From positions 1-6,192 of the forward strand of contig JACMOJ010000152.1 of NCBI GenBank assembly GCA_014378085.1: a DNA stretch of 6,192 nucleotides, in the 5' to 3' direction. The stretch is from Burkholderiales bacterium (GTDB taxonomy: Bacteria; Pseudomonadota; Gammaproteobacteria; Burkholderiales; Usitatibacteraceae). Position 1 is the first letter of the stretch. Every line of letters begins with the position of its first letter. Positions 1 through 6,080 of this stretch are shown here, one piece after another. Under the pieces are notes generated by a model. It ran no database searches. It saw only the letters and a list, made by a program, of their open reading frames with translations, and was not told the DNA's origin. The translations under genes were made by a program, and so were the position numbers.

Positions 1-23
1 ACACGCGTAACTGTCGACACAAT

Positions 24-1448
24 CTACGCTAATAACCTCATCTTCGCGCGGCTGATGGCAGCACGAACTTGTTCAGGCGCTGTGCCGCCAATGTGGTTAC
101 GCAGCGCGGCGGAACCCTCTGGCGTGAGCACCGCATAAACATCGTCACTAATAAGTGGCGAGAATACGCGCAACTCATCTAGCGAGAGTTGCTCCAACCC
201 GCGTTGTGACTGTGCGGCGACGCGCACAGCGGTTGCGACTGCCTCATGCGCGTCGCGGAACGCAACGCCCTTTTTGACCAGATAGTCAGCCAAGTCGGTC
301 GCGGTGGCAAAACCCTTCATCACCGCCACACGCATATTGTCAGGCCGCACGATGATGTTCGCCGCCAAGTCCGCCATGATGGTCAGCGAATCACGCACGG
401 TGTCTACCGTATCGAATAGCGGCTCTTTATCTTCCTGATTGTCTTTGTTGTAGGCGAGTGGTTGGCCCTTCATCAGCGTCAATAGTGCCACCAGATGCCC
501 ATTCACCCGGCCGGTTTTGCCACGAACCAACTCCGGCACGTCGGGGTTTTTCTTCTGCGGCATGATCGATGAGGAATAACAAAAACGGTCCGGCAAATCG
601 ATGAACGCCACGCTTTGGCTCATCCAGATAATCAGTTCCTCCGAAAAGCGTGACAAGTGCGTCATGATCAACGCCGCCGCACTCACAAACTCGATGGCAA
701 AGTCGCGATCACTCACCGCATCCAGCGAGTTTTCACAAACACCGTCAAAACCAAGTGTTTGCGCAACATGGTGACGGTCAATCGGATAACTGGTGCCCGC
801 GAGAGCAGCGGCACCGAGCGGGAGATAATTTACGCGCTTGCGGCAATCGACGAGTCGCGCCTCATCACGCGCGAGCATTTCTACGTATGCCATCAGGTGG
901 TGGCCAAAGGTGACCGGTTGTGCAACCTGCAAATGGGTGAAACCCGGCATGATGGTGTCAGTATGTTTTTCGGCCATTCCCAACAGCGCGAGTTGCAGCG
1001 TCCGCAGGCGCTCAATGATCATGTCAATTTCATCGCGCAACCACAGCCGGATATCGGTTGCCACTTGGTCATTACGCGATCGGCCGGTGTGCAGTCGTTT
1101 ACCAGCGTCACCAATCAATGCAATCAGGCGCACCTCAATATTCATATGAACGTCTTCGCGCGCCACATCCCAGTCAAACGTGCCCGCTTCAATTTCGTGG
1201 GTAATCAATTGCAAACCGCGAGTGATATCGGCGAGGTCAGTGGGAGAAATAACCCCTACGTTGGCCAACATCGCCGCATGCGCGAGTGAGCCTTGAATGT
1301 CTGCATGCGCCAAACGTTTGTCGAAGGTCACAGAAGCGGTGAACCGCTTGACTAATTCGGTCACCGGCTCAGAAAAGCGACCAGACCATGCTTTGCCAGC
1401 GGGAGCGCTACTTTCGTCAGATGTTGCCGGGGGTTTCTGGGTAGACAT
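24..1448 (-). CDS. argH: Argininosuccinate lyase
   Basis: Cytosolic enzyme of the last step of arginine synthesis, splitting argininosuccinate into arginine and fumarate; the family works as a homotetramer. The 474-residue frame matches the usual 455-475 length. Visible family motifs, numbered from the ATG at 1448, are HMNIE (101-105), TGRSRNDQ (121-128), GFTHLQ with the conserved Thr171-His172, the fumarate-lyase loop [12 protein letters not shown] (292-303) and the block around [15 protein letters not shown]. The loop keeps the expected catalytic serine (Ser293), Lys299 and Asn301, but the usual Thr-Gly before it is Tyr291-Ser292. I chose the ATG at 1448 because an AAGAAA purine stretch lies just upstream; an in-frame ATG at 1484 would add 12 non-conserved residues and has no clear ribosome site. 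The gene ends with TAG at 24-26. It diverges from the algZ-like gene. Identity is near certain; only the start and the effect of the loop change are open. Confidence 0.97.
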   Translation of the reverse strand: MSTQKPPATSDESSAPAGKAWSGRFSEPVTELVKRFTASVTFDKRLAHADIQGSLAHAAMLANVGVISPTDLADITRGLQLITHEIEAGTFDWDVAREDVHMNIEVRLIALIGDAGKRLHTGRSRNDQVATDIRLWLRDEIDMIIERLRTLQLALLGMAEKHTDTIMPGFTHLQVAQPVTFGHHLMAYVEMLARDEARLVDCRKRVNYLPLGAAALAGTSYPIDRHHVAQTLGFDGVCENSLDAVSDRDFAIEFVSAAALIMTHLSRFSEELIIWMSQSVAFIDLPDRFCYSSSIMPQKKNPDVPELVRGKTGRVNGHLVALLTLMKGQPLAYNKDNQEDKEPLFDTVDTVRDSLTIMADLAANIIVRPDNMRVAVMKGFATATDLADYLVKKGVAFRDAHEAVATAVRVAAQSQRGLEQLSLDELRVFSPLISDDVYAVLTPEGSAALRNHIGGTAPEQVRAAISRAKMRLLA

Positions 1449-1508
1449 GGTTTTCTTATTCAGCTGAAAACAGAAAAATCGCATTCAAAATGAGGCGAAA
1501 ATAGGCCG
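1449..1508. promoter_or_regulatory. Divergent argH / algZ-like intergenic control region
   Basis: These 60 bases separate the starts of argH (minus) and the kinase gene (plus), so the promoters of both must lie here or reach into the flanking genes. The stretch is clearly richer in A and T than the genes on either side. It contains a perfect 10-bp palindrome, TTCAGCTGAA, at 1459-1468, inside the leader of argH. On the argH strand two TGAAT pentamers occur, but neither is followed by the ATTCA half needed for an ArgR operator. I could not pick confident -35/-10 hexamers in either direction. The regulatory role is inferred from position. Confidence 0.45.
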
Positions 1509-2618
1509 ATGAGTATAAACGACCCCTCTACGCTAGGTGACATAAGCGCCGGTGCCGCTAATTCGGAACTCGGCTACCGGCGGCGACTTCCCGATTTTTG
1601 CAATCTCGGCATCATGCTCCGAATGGTTGTGCTGGTAAATGTCATGGTGATGGGTGCGGCGCTGAGCCGAGCAGACTTGCTCAGTGGCATGTCCGGGTTC
1701 TTGCGACAGTTTTTGATGATCTCCATCGTGGCACAGCCTGCGATCATTTTTTCGTTAGTCGCAAGCTGCGGGTTAAAGCCATTTTTTGCCAAACTAGCCT
1801 ATTGGCGGGGTGTTTCAGCAATTTTTGTTCTGGAAGCGACTATTGGCGTGCTGTTTTGGTTTTTGCATCGCAGCATGGCGTTGGTGCTGCCGATCGGCGA
1901 GAGTTTGTTGGTCGTGCAGTTTTGTCTGTTCTTTTTAATCGCCACCGCCGTAGTCCTGTTTTATTTTGATCTTCGCGCGAGATCACTCGCGCCGGCGTAC
2001 ACGGAAGCGCGGCTACAGGCGCTACAAGCGCGTATTCGCCCGCACTTTTTGTTTAATTCCATCAACGCCGTGTTGTCACTGATTCGTGATGAGCCGCGCC
2101 GCGCCGAACGCATGCTCGAAGACATGGCGGAGTTGTTTCGTGTCTTGATGGCGGATAACCGCCAGCTGCGCCCGTTGGAAGATGAAGTTGCACTGTGTCG
2201 CCGGTATCTCGAAATTGAGCAGATCCGGCTCGGCAATCGGCTCAAAATTGATTGGCAAATCGACAACATGCCGGGTGCCACACTCGTGCCGCCGCTGATC
2301 TTGCAGCCGCTCATCGAAAACGCGGTGTATCACGGCATCGAGCCTCAACAAGGCGACGGTGTGCTGCGGATTTCGATTGGTACATCGGCCGCGTCATCAA
2401 AGCAGTTAGTTATTACACTGACCAATCCGTTTCATACAGAATCTACCCACGTCTCGGGCAATAGAATGGCCATCGCCAATATCCGCGAGCGATTGCAATT
2501 ACACTTTGACGCTGAAGCGGGCTTGAGAGCGGAAGTTGTGAACAATCAATATGTGGTGAAAATCAATATGCCGATCACTTTTAGCAACGCCGACGGGCAA
2601 ACCGCGGATGAACAATGA
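1509..2618 (+). CDS. algZ: AlgZ/FimS-type membrane sensor histidine kinase (His_kinase, LytS-like)
   Basis: Inner-membrane sensor kinase expected to pass phosphate to the regulator encoded next to it. Residues 28-34 (LPDFCNL) form the opening motif I associate with AlgZ proteins. About four hydrophobic segments follow, near 34-52, 66-88, 101-120 and 127-153, with no sizeable periplasmic domain. The His_kinase box ARIRPHFLFNSINA puts the phosphoacceptor at His179. An N-box-like PPLILQPLIENAVYHG places Asn271 in the ATP-binding domain, and the last nucleotide-binding motif is GNRMAIANIRERL (317-329). A classical DxGxG G1 box is missing, with LTNPF in its place, which fits the divergent ATPase domain of this subfamily. 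The ATG at 1509 is preceded by GAGG about 13 bases upstream and by AGG right next to it, so the ribosome site is not ideal. The stop overlaps the regulator start. The family call is strong; the symbol rests on synteny with argH and algR. Confidence 0.9.
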   Translation: MSINDPSTLGDISAGAANSELGYRRRLPDFCNLGIMLRMVVLVNVMVMGAALSRADLLSGMSGFLRQFLMISIVAQPAIIFSLVASCGLKPFFAKLAYWRGVSAIFVLEATIGVLFWFLHRSMALVLPIGESLLVVQFCLFFLIATAVVLFYFDLRARSLAPAYTEARLQALQARIRPHFLFNSINAVLSLIRDEPRRAERMLEDMAELFRVLMADNRQLRPLEDEVALCRRYLEIEQIRLGNRLKIDWQIDNMPGATLVPPLILQPLIENAVYHGIEPQQGDGVLRISIGTSAASSKQLVITLTNPFHTESTHVSGNRMAIANIRERLQLHFDAEAGLRAEVVNNQYVVKINMPITFSNADGQTADEQ

Positions 2619-3415
2619 ATAGCGCCCGCATTTTAATTGTGGATGACGAGGCACCGGCGCGAAAACGGCTGTCGAATTTGCTCGACGATTGCCGCGATCA
2701 ATTCCCACTGACAATCGTGGATGAGGCCGAAAACGGGCTAGCCGCCGTGGAGGCGGTCAACAAGGGTAATGTCGATATCGTGCTGTGTGATATCCGCATG
2801 CCGCTGATGGATGGTATCGAGTTCGCGCGCCATTTATCGCAGCTTGAAACGCCGCCAAAACTCATTTTCACCACCGCATTTGACCAATACGCCGTTCAGG
2901 CATTTGAGTTAAACGCGGTGGACTATCTACTGAAGCCGATACGCCAAGAACGGCTACTTGCGGCATTACAAAAAGCGCGGCCCGTCTTGCCACCAGCAGC
3001 AGCGGCCATTGCAGATGCTACGCAACACAAGCGCCGCCATCTTTCGATTCACGAACGCGGCCGTGTGGTGTTGGTACCAGTTGAGGACATCTTGTTTTTC
3101 AAAGCTGAACTCAAATACCTCACGGTAAAGACCGCACAAAAAGAGTACCTACTAGAAGAGTCGCTCACCAAAATTGAAGAAGAGTTCGAGGGTATGTTTA
3201 CGCGCATTCACCGCAATGCTATCGTCGCCACGAAAATGATTACTGGCTTTGAGCGCGTTGCTGTTGGTACTGCCAGTGCCGCAGACGCCGATGACCTAAC
3301 GGAAACAGCAGACGCAGCCGGCGGCGGTGGATTGCGTTGGGTATGTGTCATCAAGGGGGTAGACGAAAAGCTGCCGGTCAGTCGCCGGCAGCAACACATC
3401 ATTCGCGAGTTCTAG
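2615..3415 (+). CDS. algR: AlgR-type LytTR response regulator
   Basis: Cytosolic DNA-binding response regulator and likely partner of the upstream kinase. Residues 1-122 form a receiver domain: acidic pair Asp10-Asp11, phosphoacceptor Asp59 in LCDIRMPLMDG, Thr87-Ala88 and the conserved Lys107-Pro108. A proline/alanine-rich linker (123-135) leads to a LytTR domain from about 140 to 262, with the block VPVEDILFFKAELKYLTV, the RIHRNAIVA motif (197-205) and the terminal LPVSRRQQH. Between GFER (211-214) and the final strand WVCVIKG lies a low-complexity loop of about 24 residues rich in Ala, Asp, Thr and Gly, longer than in P. aeruginosa AlgR as I recall it. The start ATG overlaps the kinase stop as ATGA, which implies translational coupling. 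AlgR homologues control surface and virulence genes such as twitching motility and alginate in Pseudomonas; the targets here are unknown. Confidence 0.93.
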   Translation: MNSARILIVDDEAPARKRLSNLLDDCRDQFPLTIVDEAENGLAAVEAVNKGNVDIVLCDIRMPLMDGIEFARHLSQLETPPKLIFTTAFDQYAVQAFELNAVDYLLKPIRQERLLAALQKARPVLPPAAAAIADATQHKRRHLSIHERGRVVLVPVEDILFFKAELKYLTVKTAQKEYLLEESLTKIEEEFEGMFTRIHRNAIVATKMITGFERVAVGTASAADADDLTETADAAGGGGLRWVCVIKGVDEKLPVSRRQQHIIREF

Positions 3416-3481
3416 ATGCAAGCAGGCGTTATCTCAAACCTGCTGCTACCGTTGTCGCTCGGCATCATCATGTTCGGCTAG
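3416..3481 (+). pseudogene. Detached 5' end of the BASS transporter gene, closed by an in-frame TAG
   Basis: The codon directly after the algR stop is an ATG that opens 21 codons, MQAGVISNLLLPLSLGIIMFG, and then TAG at 3479-3481. The same frame continues without a gap into GLSLTVADF and the rest of a BASS/SBF transporter. In the family this junction normally reads MFG, then Met or Leu, then GLSLT. The 21 residues are the expected first membrane helix, so the TAG sits where a conserved hydrophobic residue belongs. A TTG leucine codon would become TAG by one base change. Either the transporter gene is disrupted, this small peptide is made and translation restarts downstream, or the base is a sequencing error. 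That the piece belongs to the transporter is clear; its status is not. Confidence 0.8.
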
Positions 3482-3484
3482 GGG

Positions 3485-4267
3485 TTGTCACTTACCGTTG
3501 CGGATTTCACCCGCGTGGTGCGGTTCCCGAAAGCGGTGCTGATCGGCCTGACGATTCAGATGGTCATCCTCACCACCGTCGCCTTTGTGATCGCAATGGT
3601 GTTTAAGTTGCCGCCCGAGCTTGCCGTTGGCTTGTTGCTACTCGCCGCAGCACCGGGCGGCGCCACTGCCAACATCTACTCCCATCTCGCACATGGCGAT
3701 GTGGCGCTGAACATCACACTCACCGCCATCAACAGCGTGTTGTCGTTGTTGACGCTACCGCTCATCATCAGTTTCGCTTTGCAGTACTTCATGGCAAGTG
3801 ACCAGTATGTGCCGCCGCCGTTTCAGAAGATTATTGAGGTGGGCACGATCATCTTGTTACCGGTGGTGATCGGCATGGCAATTCGCAATTGGGCGCCAGC
3901 GTTTGCGGCCAAGATGGAAAAACCCATCAAACTCTTTTCTGTCGTGTTGCTCGCGCTGTTGGTGGCGGTCTCGGTTTGGCAAAGTTGGGACATCCTCGTG
4001 AAGTACTTTGTGGTGGTTGGCCTGGCGTGTTTGGCCTTTAATGTTGTATCGATGGCGGTGGGGTATGCCCTGCCCTTGGCGGTCAAGCTGCCGCAGAAAC
4101 AAGCGATCGCGATTGCGATGGAGATCGGTATTCACAACGGCACGTTGGCGATCTTCATCGCGCTGAACGTGCTGAACAACACGGCGATGAGTGTGCCCGC
4201 CGCGATTTACTCTCTCATCATGTTTGTGACTGCCGGTGTATTTGCATGGTGGCTGAATCGTCGGTAG
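3485..4267 (+). CDS. BASS/SBF (bile acid:sodium symporter) family transporter, lacking its first helix
   Basis: Inner-membrane protein of the bile acid:Na+ symporter family (SBF). Substrates of bacterial members are diverse, organic anions and cofactor precursors among them, and cannot be read from this sequence. The 260 residues are almost all hydrophobic helices. They carry both crossover-helix signatures of the fold: APGGATAN (56-63) followed by the AHGDVALNITLT block, and MEIGIHNGTLA (212-222), whose Glu213 lies where family structures show sodium ligands. The listed TTG start lies just past the TAG at 3479-3481, with only an adjoining AGGGG, a poor ribosome site. With the upstream piece the full frame would be 283 codons from the ATG at 3416. 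Apart from the one TAG the frame is undamaged to its end, so any inactivation is recent. It sits in the algZ-algR transcription unit. A damaged second copy lies at 6064-6192. Family call near certain; functional status doubtful. Confidence 0.85.
   Translation: MSLTVADFTRVVRFPKAVLIGLTIQMVILTTVAFVIAMVFKLPPELAVGLLLLAAAPGGATANIYSHLAHGDVALNITLTAINSVLSLLTLPLIISFALQYFMASDQYVPPPFQKIIEVGTIILLPVVIGMAIRNWAPAFAAKMEKPIKLFSVVLLALLVAVSVWQSWDILVKYFVVVGLACLAFNVVSMAVGYALPLAVKLPQKQAIAIAMEIGIHNGTLAIFIALNVLNNTAMSVPAAIYSLIMFVTAGVFAWWLNRR
4013..4103 (+). repeat. Direct repeat, upstream unit (within the BASS gene)
   Basis: This 91-bp segment of the transporter gene is repeated in direct orientation at 6102-6192 with 3 differences, two of them silent in the transporter frame. 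The repeat spacing is 2,089 bp and encloses the rest of the transporter gene, the 472-aa gene and the decayed stretch. Recombination between the units would delete that whole interval. The right-hand boundary is unknown because the second unit is cut by the window end. Confidence 0.9.
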
Positions 4268-4299
4268 GCGTTTATGCATACCAACTGAAAGTATGTTGA

Positions 4300-5718
4300 A
4301 TGGCAAAAAGTGAAAGCAACAAGGCTGTAGCCAATTTGATGGAATGGATGAGGCGCGAGCAGAAGTGGGGTACACGGTTCGAAGCCATCCATGAAGTGCA
4401 CACCGCATCAACCCGAGCGGTCAGCGGCCTGCCAATTGAGGGGCTCTTGAATGTTCTTGGTGATGAAGGTGCCGGGGTGTTGTTTGGCTGTGTTTTTGAG
4501 GATTTGGCCGCGCGGCGATTCAACGATTTCGAAGGCCCGCCGCACAACATTGTCGATGATTACCTCAAACGCCGAGGCTGGCGGGACTCCGTACCCAGTC
4601 GGCGCTACATGGCGGTGCTGCGCGACGTGCGTATGAGTGTGTTCGAAGTGAGCGCCGTTATGCCTGGCAAATGGGTGGAGGTGCGTGATCTGGTGCGCGG
4701 TGGCGAGCCGGTGCATGTATCCGAGCATCTCGGCAGCAAATCGCTGGTACGCTGGGATCGACTCGGTGCGCGCGTGGCAGAATATCAAAGCCAGAAAATC
4801 TTTACCGGTGTGATGTTGCCACTGTCAAACGAACAATCTGGGACACTGTTGCAACAGATCGAAGCAAAAATTTCCGAGTCGCTCGCCGACAAGGGTTTGC
4901 AAGGGGCAAATGTAAACGAGCCCGAAACCCGTGCCGCAATTGACGATGCGTTAGCGACGCTGCCGCCCACATTCACCGCCTGTTGGCTGTCCCGATATAT
5001 CGCAGTTCATGAAGCACCGGAAATGGTCAATTTTGAAGGCGATCTGCTGGTATTTGCCGAGACACGTTTTGCGGTGCGCAAAGGATCTGCGGCACAGGTG
5101 GTTGCACGTCTCGATGTCTTGCCAGATTGGCGACGGGTGGACGATGCGCCGCCCGTCTGGGATTGGTTGGGCACACCCGATCTGCCGCGCGAGCCGCAAA
5201 ATTCCGCGGCAAAAGGATTTAGCCTTCAAACCGTTGATCCTGACACCGGCCAACAAGTGTTGGCGATGTTGCGGCTAGAGAAAGGCACACTGCAATTAAG
5301 CACAAATTCTACGGCAAGGATGAAGCGGGCCACCGAGCTGCTTGAGGGCGCGCTTGGCGAGGAAATCAGCGCCGGGCTGACCAGCCTGACCCCGGCACGC
5401 GGCGCACTCAGGCAAGCCAGTGAAAGGCAGCCAAACAACGCAACTGACACAGCCAAAATTCCGCTGGAGGTAGTCACTGACACGATGCGCCAATTTTTTG
5501 ATCGCCACTACCGGGATTGGCTGGACAGCGCGCTGCCTGCTCTTGACGGACGCAGCCCCAGACAGGCGGTGGCGACCGAAAGTGGACAGGATGAAGTCGT
5601 AGCGTTGCTCAAAACGGTTGAGAACATGGAGGCGCGGCAAAGCCAAAAAACCGGCCAGCCGCCCTATAACTTTGGCTGGCTCTGGCAAGAGCTGGGACTC
5701 GCCGCGCGTCGCCGATGA
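4300..5718 (+). CDS. Conserved hypothetical protein with Xre/MbcA/ParS antitoxin-like C-terminal segment
   Basis: A 472-residue soluble protein with no signal peptide and no membrane helix, so probably cytosolic. I do not recognise a characterised function. The N-terminal part (about 10-180) holds EWMRREQKWGTRFE, a segment with GCVFEDLAARRF and NIVDDYLKRRGWRDS, and then VRDLVRGGEPVHVSE. From memory this resembles a family of uncharacterised proteobacterial proteins. The middle (about 245-350) looks alpha/beta. The C-terminal part (about 399-467) runs FFDRHYRDWLDSALPALDGR, SPRQAV, a helix and FGWLWQELGL, and resembles the toxin-binding domain (DUF2384) of Xre/MbcA/ParS antitoxins. No helix-turn-helix is evident and no toxin gene is adjacent, so an antitoxin role is not supported. 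The ATG at 4300 follows the transporter stop by 32 bp with only a weak GAAAG ribosome site; it may share that transcript. It is a real gene by length and by its family-like blocks. Confidence 0.85.
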   Translation: MAKSESNKAVANLMEWMRREQKWGTRFEAIHEVHTASTRAVSGLPIEGLLNVLGDEGAGVLFGCVFEDLAARRFNDFEGPPHNIVDDYLKRRGWRDSVPSRRYMAVLRDVRMSVFEVSAVMPGKWVEVRDLVRGGEPVHVSEHLGSKSLVRWDRLGARVAEYQSQKIFTGVMLPLSNEQSGTLLQQIEAKISESLADKGLQGANVNEPETRAAIDDALATLPPTFTACWLSRYIAVHEAPEMVNFEGDLLVFAETRFAVRKGSAAQVVARLDVLPDWRRVDDAPPVWDWLGTPDLPREPQNSAAKGFSLQTVDPDTGQQVLAMLRLEKGTLQLSTNSTARMKRATELLEGALGEEISAGLTSLTPARGALRQASERQPNNATDTAKIPLEVVTDTMRQFFDRHYRDWLDSALPALDGRSPRQAVATESGQDEVVALLKTVENMEARQSQKTGQPPYNFGWLWQELGLAARRR

Positions 5719-6063
5719 ACTCATGTCAAACCTGAGAATACGCGGGCTGGATGGTTGGTCGCTGGTGCGACTTAACCGCTAGGCCACCAACGATGGATGT
5801 AGTCTCTCGTGGCGCGTCGAGCGCATAGTCGCGGGCTGATGCAGCGTGTCGTCGCAACGTTTGCAAATTAAAGTGCCAACGCCCGAACCTCCCAACCCTC
5901 CGGCAAATCATCGGCATGCAAGATATCTACCCGCATCGGCAAATTACTTTCGCTGAACGCGTCACGTACAAACTTATCCGCGGGCCGCAGCTTCGCTTCG
6001 TCAAGCGCCTCGGCGAGCGTCGCGATAGCCAAACCTAACCAGCGAAAATCCAGCATGTATTCT
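5719..6063. other. Gene-poor stretch with decayed fragments
   Basis: About 345 bases between the end of the 472-aa gene and the partial transporter copy. No complete gene is convincing. The plus strand has a 19-codon frame from the ATG at 5723 to a TAG at 5780-5782, with no recognisable similarity. A minus-strand frame of 63 codons (5726-5917) shows no family motif and overlaps the better-supported nucleotidyltransferase remnant. The stretch contains the hairpin at 5753-5777 and most of that remnant. I saw no tRNA, insertion-sequence end or long direct repeat inside it. The overall picture is of decayed DNA between two duplicated segments. Confidence 0.6.
5753..5777. repeat. Imperfect hairpin (inverted repeat)
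   Basis: The arms GGTT and GTCGC, separated by one G, face GCGAC and AACC, separated by TT, around a TGGT tetraloop. This gives nine Watson-Crick pairs plus a possible G-T wobble in 25 bases. It starts 35 bases after the stop of the 472-aa gene. A second nested pair, GTTGGT (5754-5759) with ACCAAC (5786-5791), could compete with it. There is no T run after either structure, so it is not a standard intrinsic terminator, though it may stabilise the 3' end of the mRNA or be a leftover of a mobile sequence. Confidence 0.45.
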
Positions 6064-6080
6064 CCGGGGGCGATTGGCAT
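5868..6080 (-). pseudogene. Remnant resembling the C-terminal end of an MNT-type nucleotidyltransferase
   Basis: A 70-codon frame ending in TAA at 5868-5870. Its second half, with SESNLPMRVDIL, HADDLPEGW and a short tail, resembles the end of small MNT nucleotidyltransferases, where an ESDLPxRVD segment followed by a W or L and a P is common. MntA-type members of that family act as antitoxins by AMPylating HEPN toxins. The N-terminal GSxxD catalytic region is not recognisable. The first eight residues (6057-6080) come from DNA that also aligns with the transporter gene on the other strand, so the original 5' part appears to be lost; a later in-frame ATG is at 6056. No HEPN gene is visible nearby. 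The family match is by memory of the motif, and a chance open frame remains possible. Confidence 0.4.

Noticed and set aside
657..1289. Open frame of 210 codons on the plus strand
   Set aside because: It lies fully inside argH, has no recognisable motif and is opposite a highly conserved enzyme frame; it is a shadow.
1449..1484. Longer argH start at 1484
   Set aside because: It adds 12 residues not typical of ArgH, has no clear ribosome site, and would place coding sequence in the AT-rich divergent control region.
1449..1508. Possible ArgR (ARG box) operator
   Set aside because: Two TGAAT half-sites are present on the argH strand, but no matching ATTCA half at the right distance.
4276..4296. 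Stem CATAC/GTATG between the transporter and the 472-aa gene
   Set aside because: Only five pairs with a nine-base loop and no T run; too weak for a terminator.
4408..4788. Minus-strand frame of 126 codons
   Set aside because: Shadow of the 472-aa gene with no motif and no ribosome site supporting it.
5755..5800. tRNA-like D-arm on the minus strand (TAGCGGTTAAG)
   Set aside because: No acceptor stem, anticodon arm or T arm could be built around it, so it is chance similarity.
5726..5917. Minus-strand frame of 63 codons
   Set aside because: No family motif, overlaps the better-supported nucleotidyltransferase remnant, and lies in a decayed stretch.
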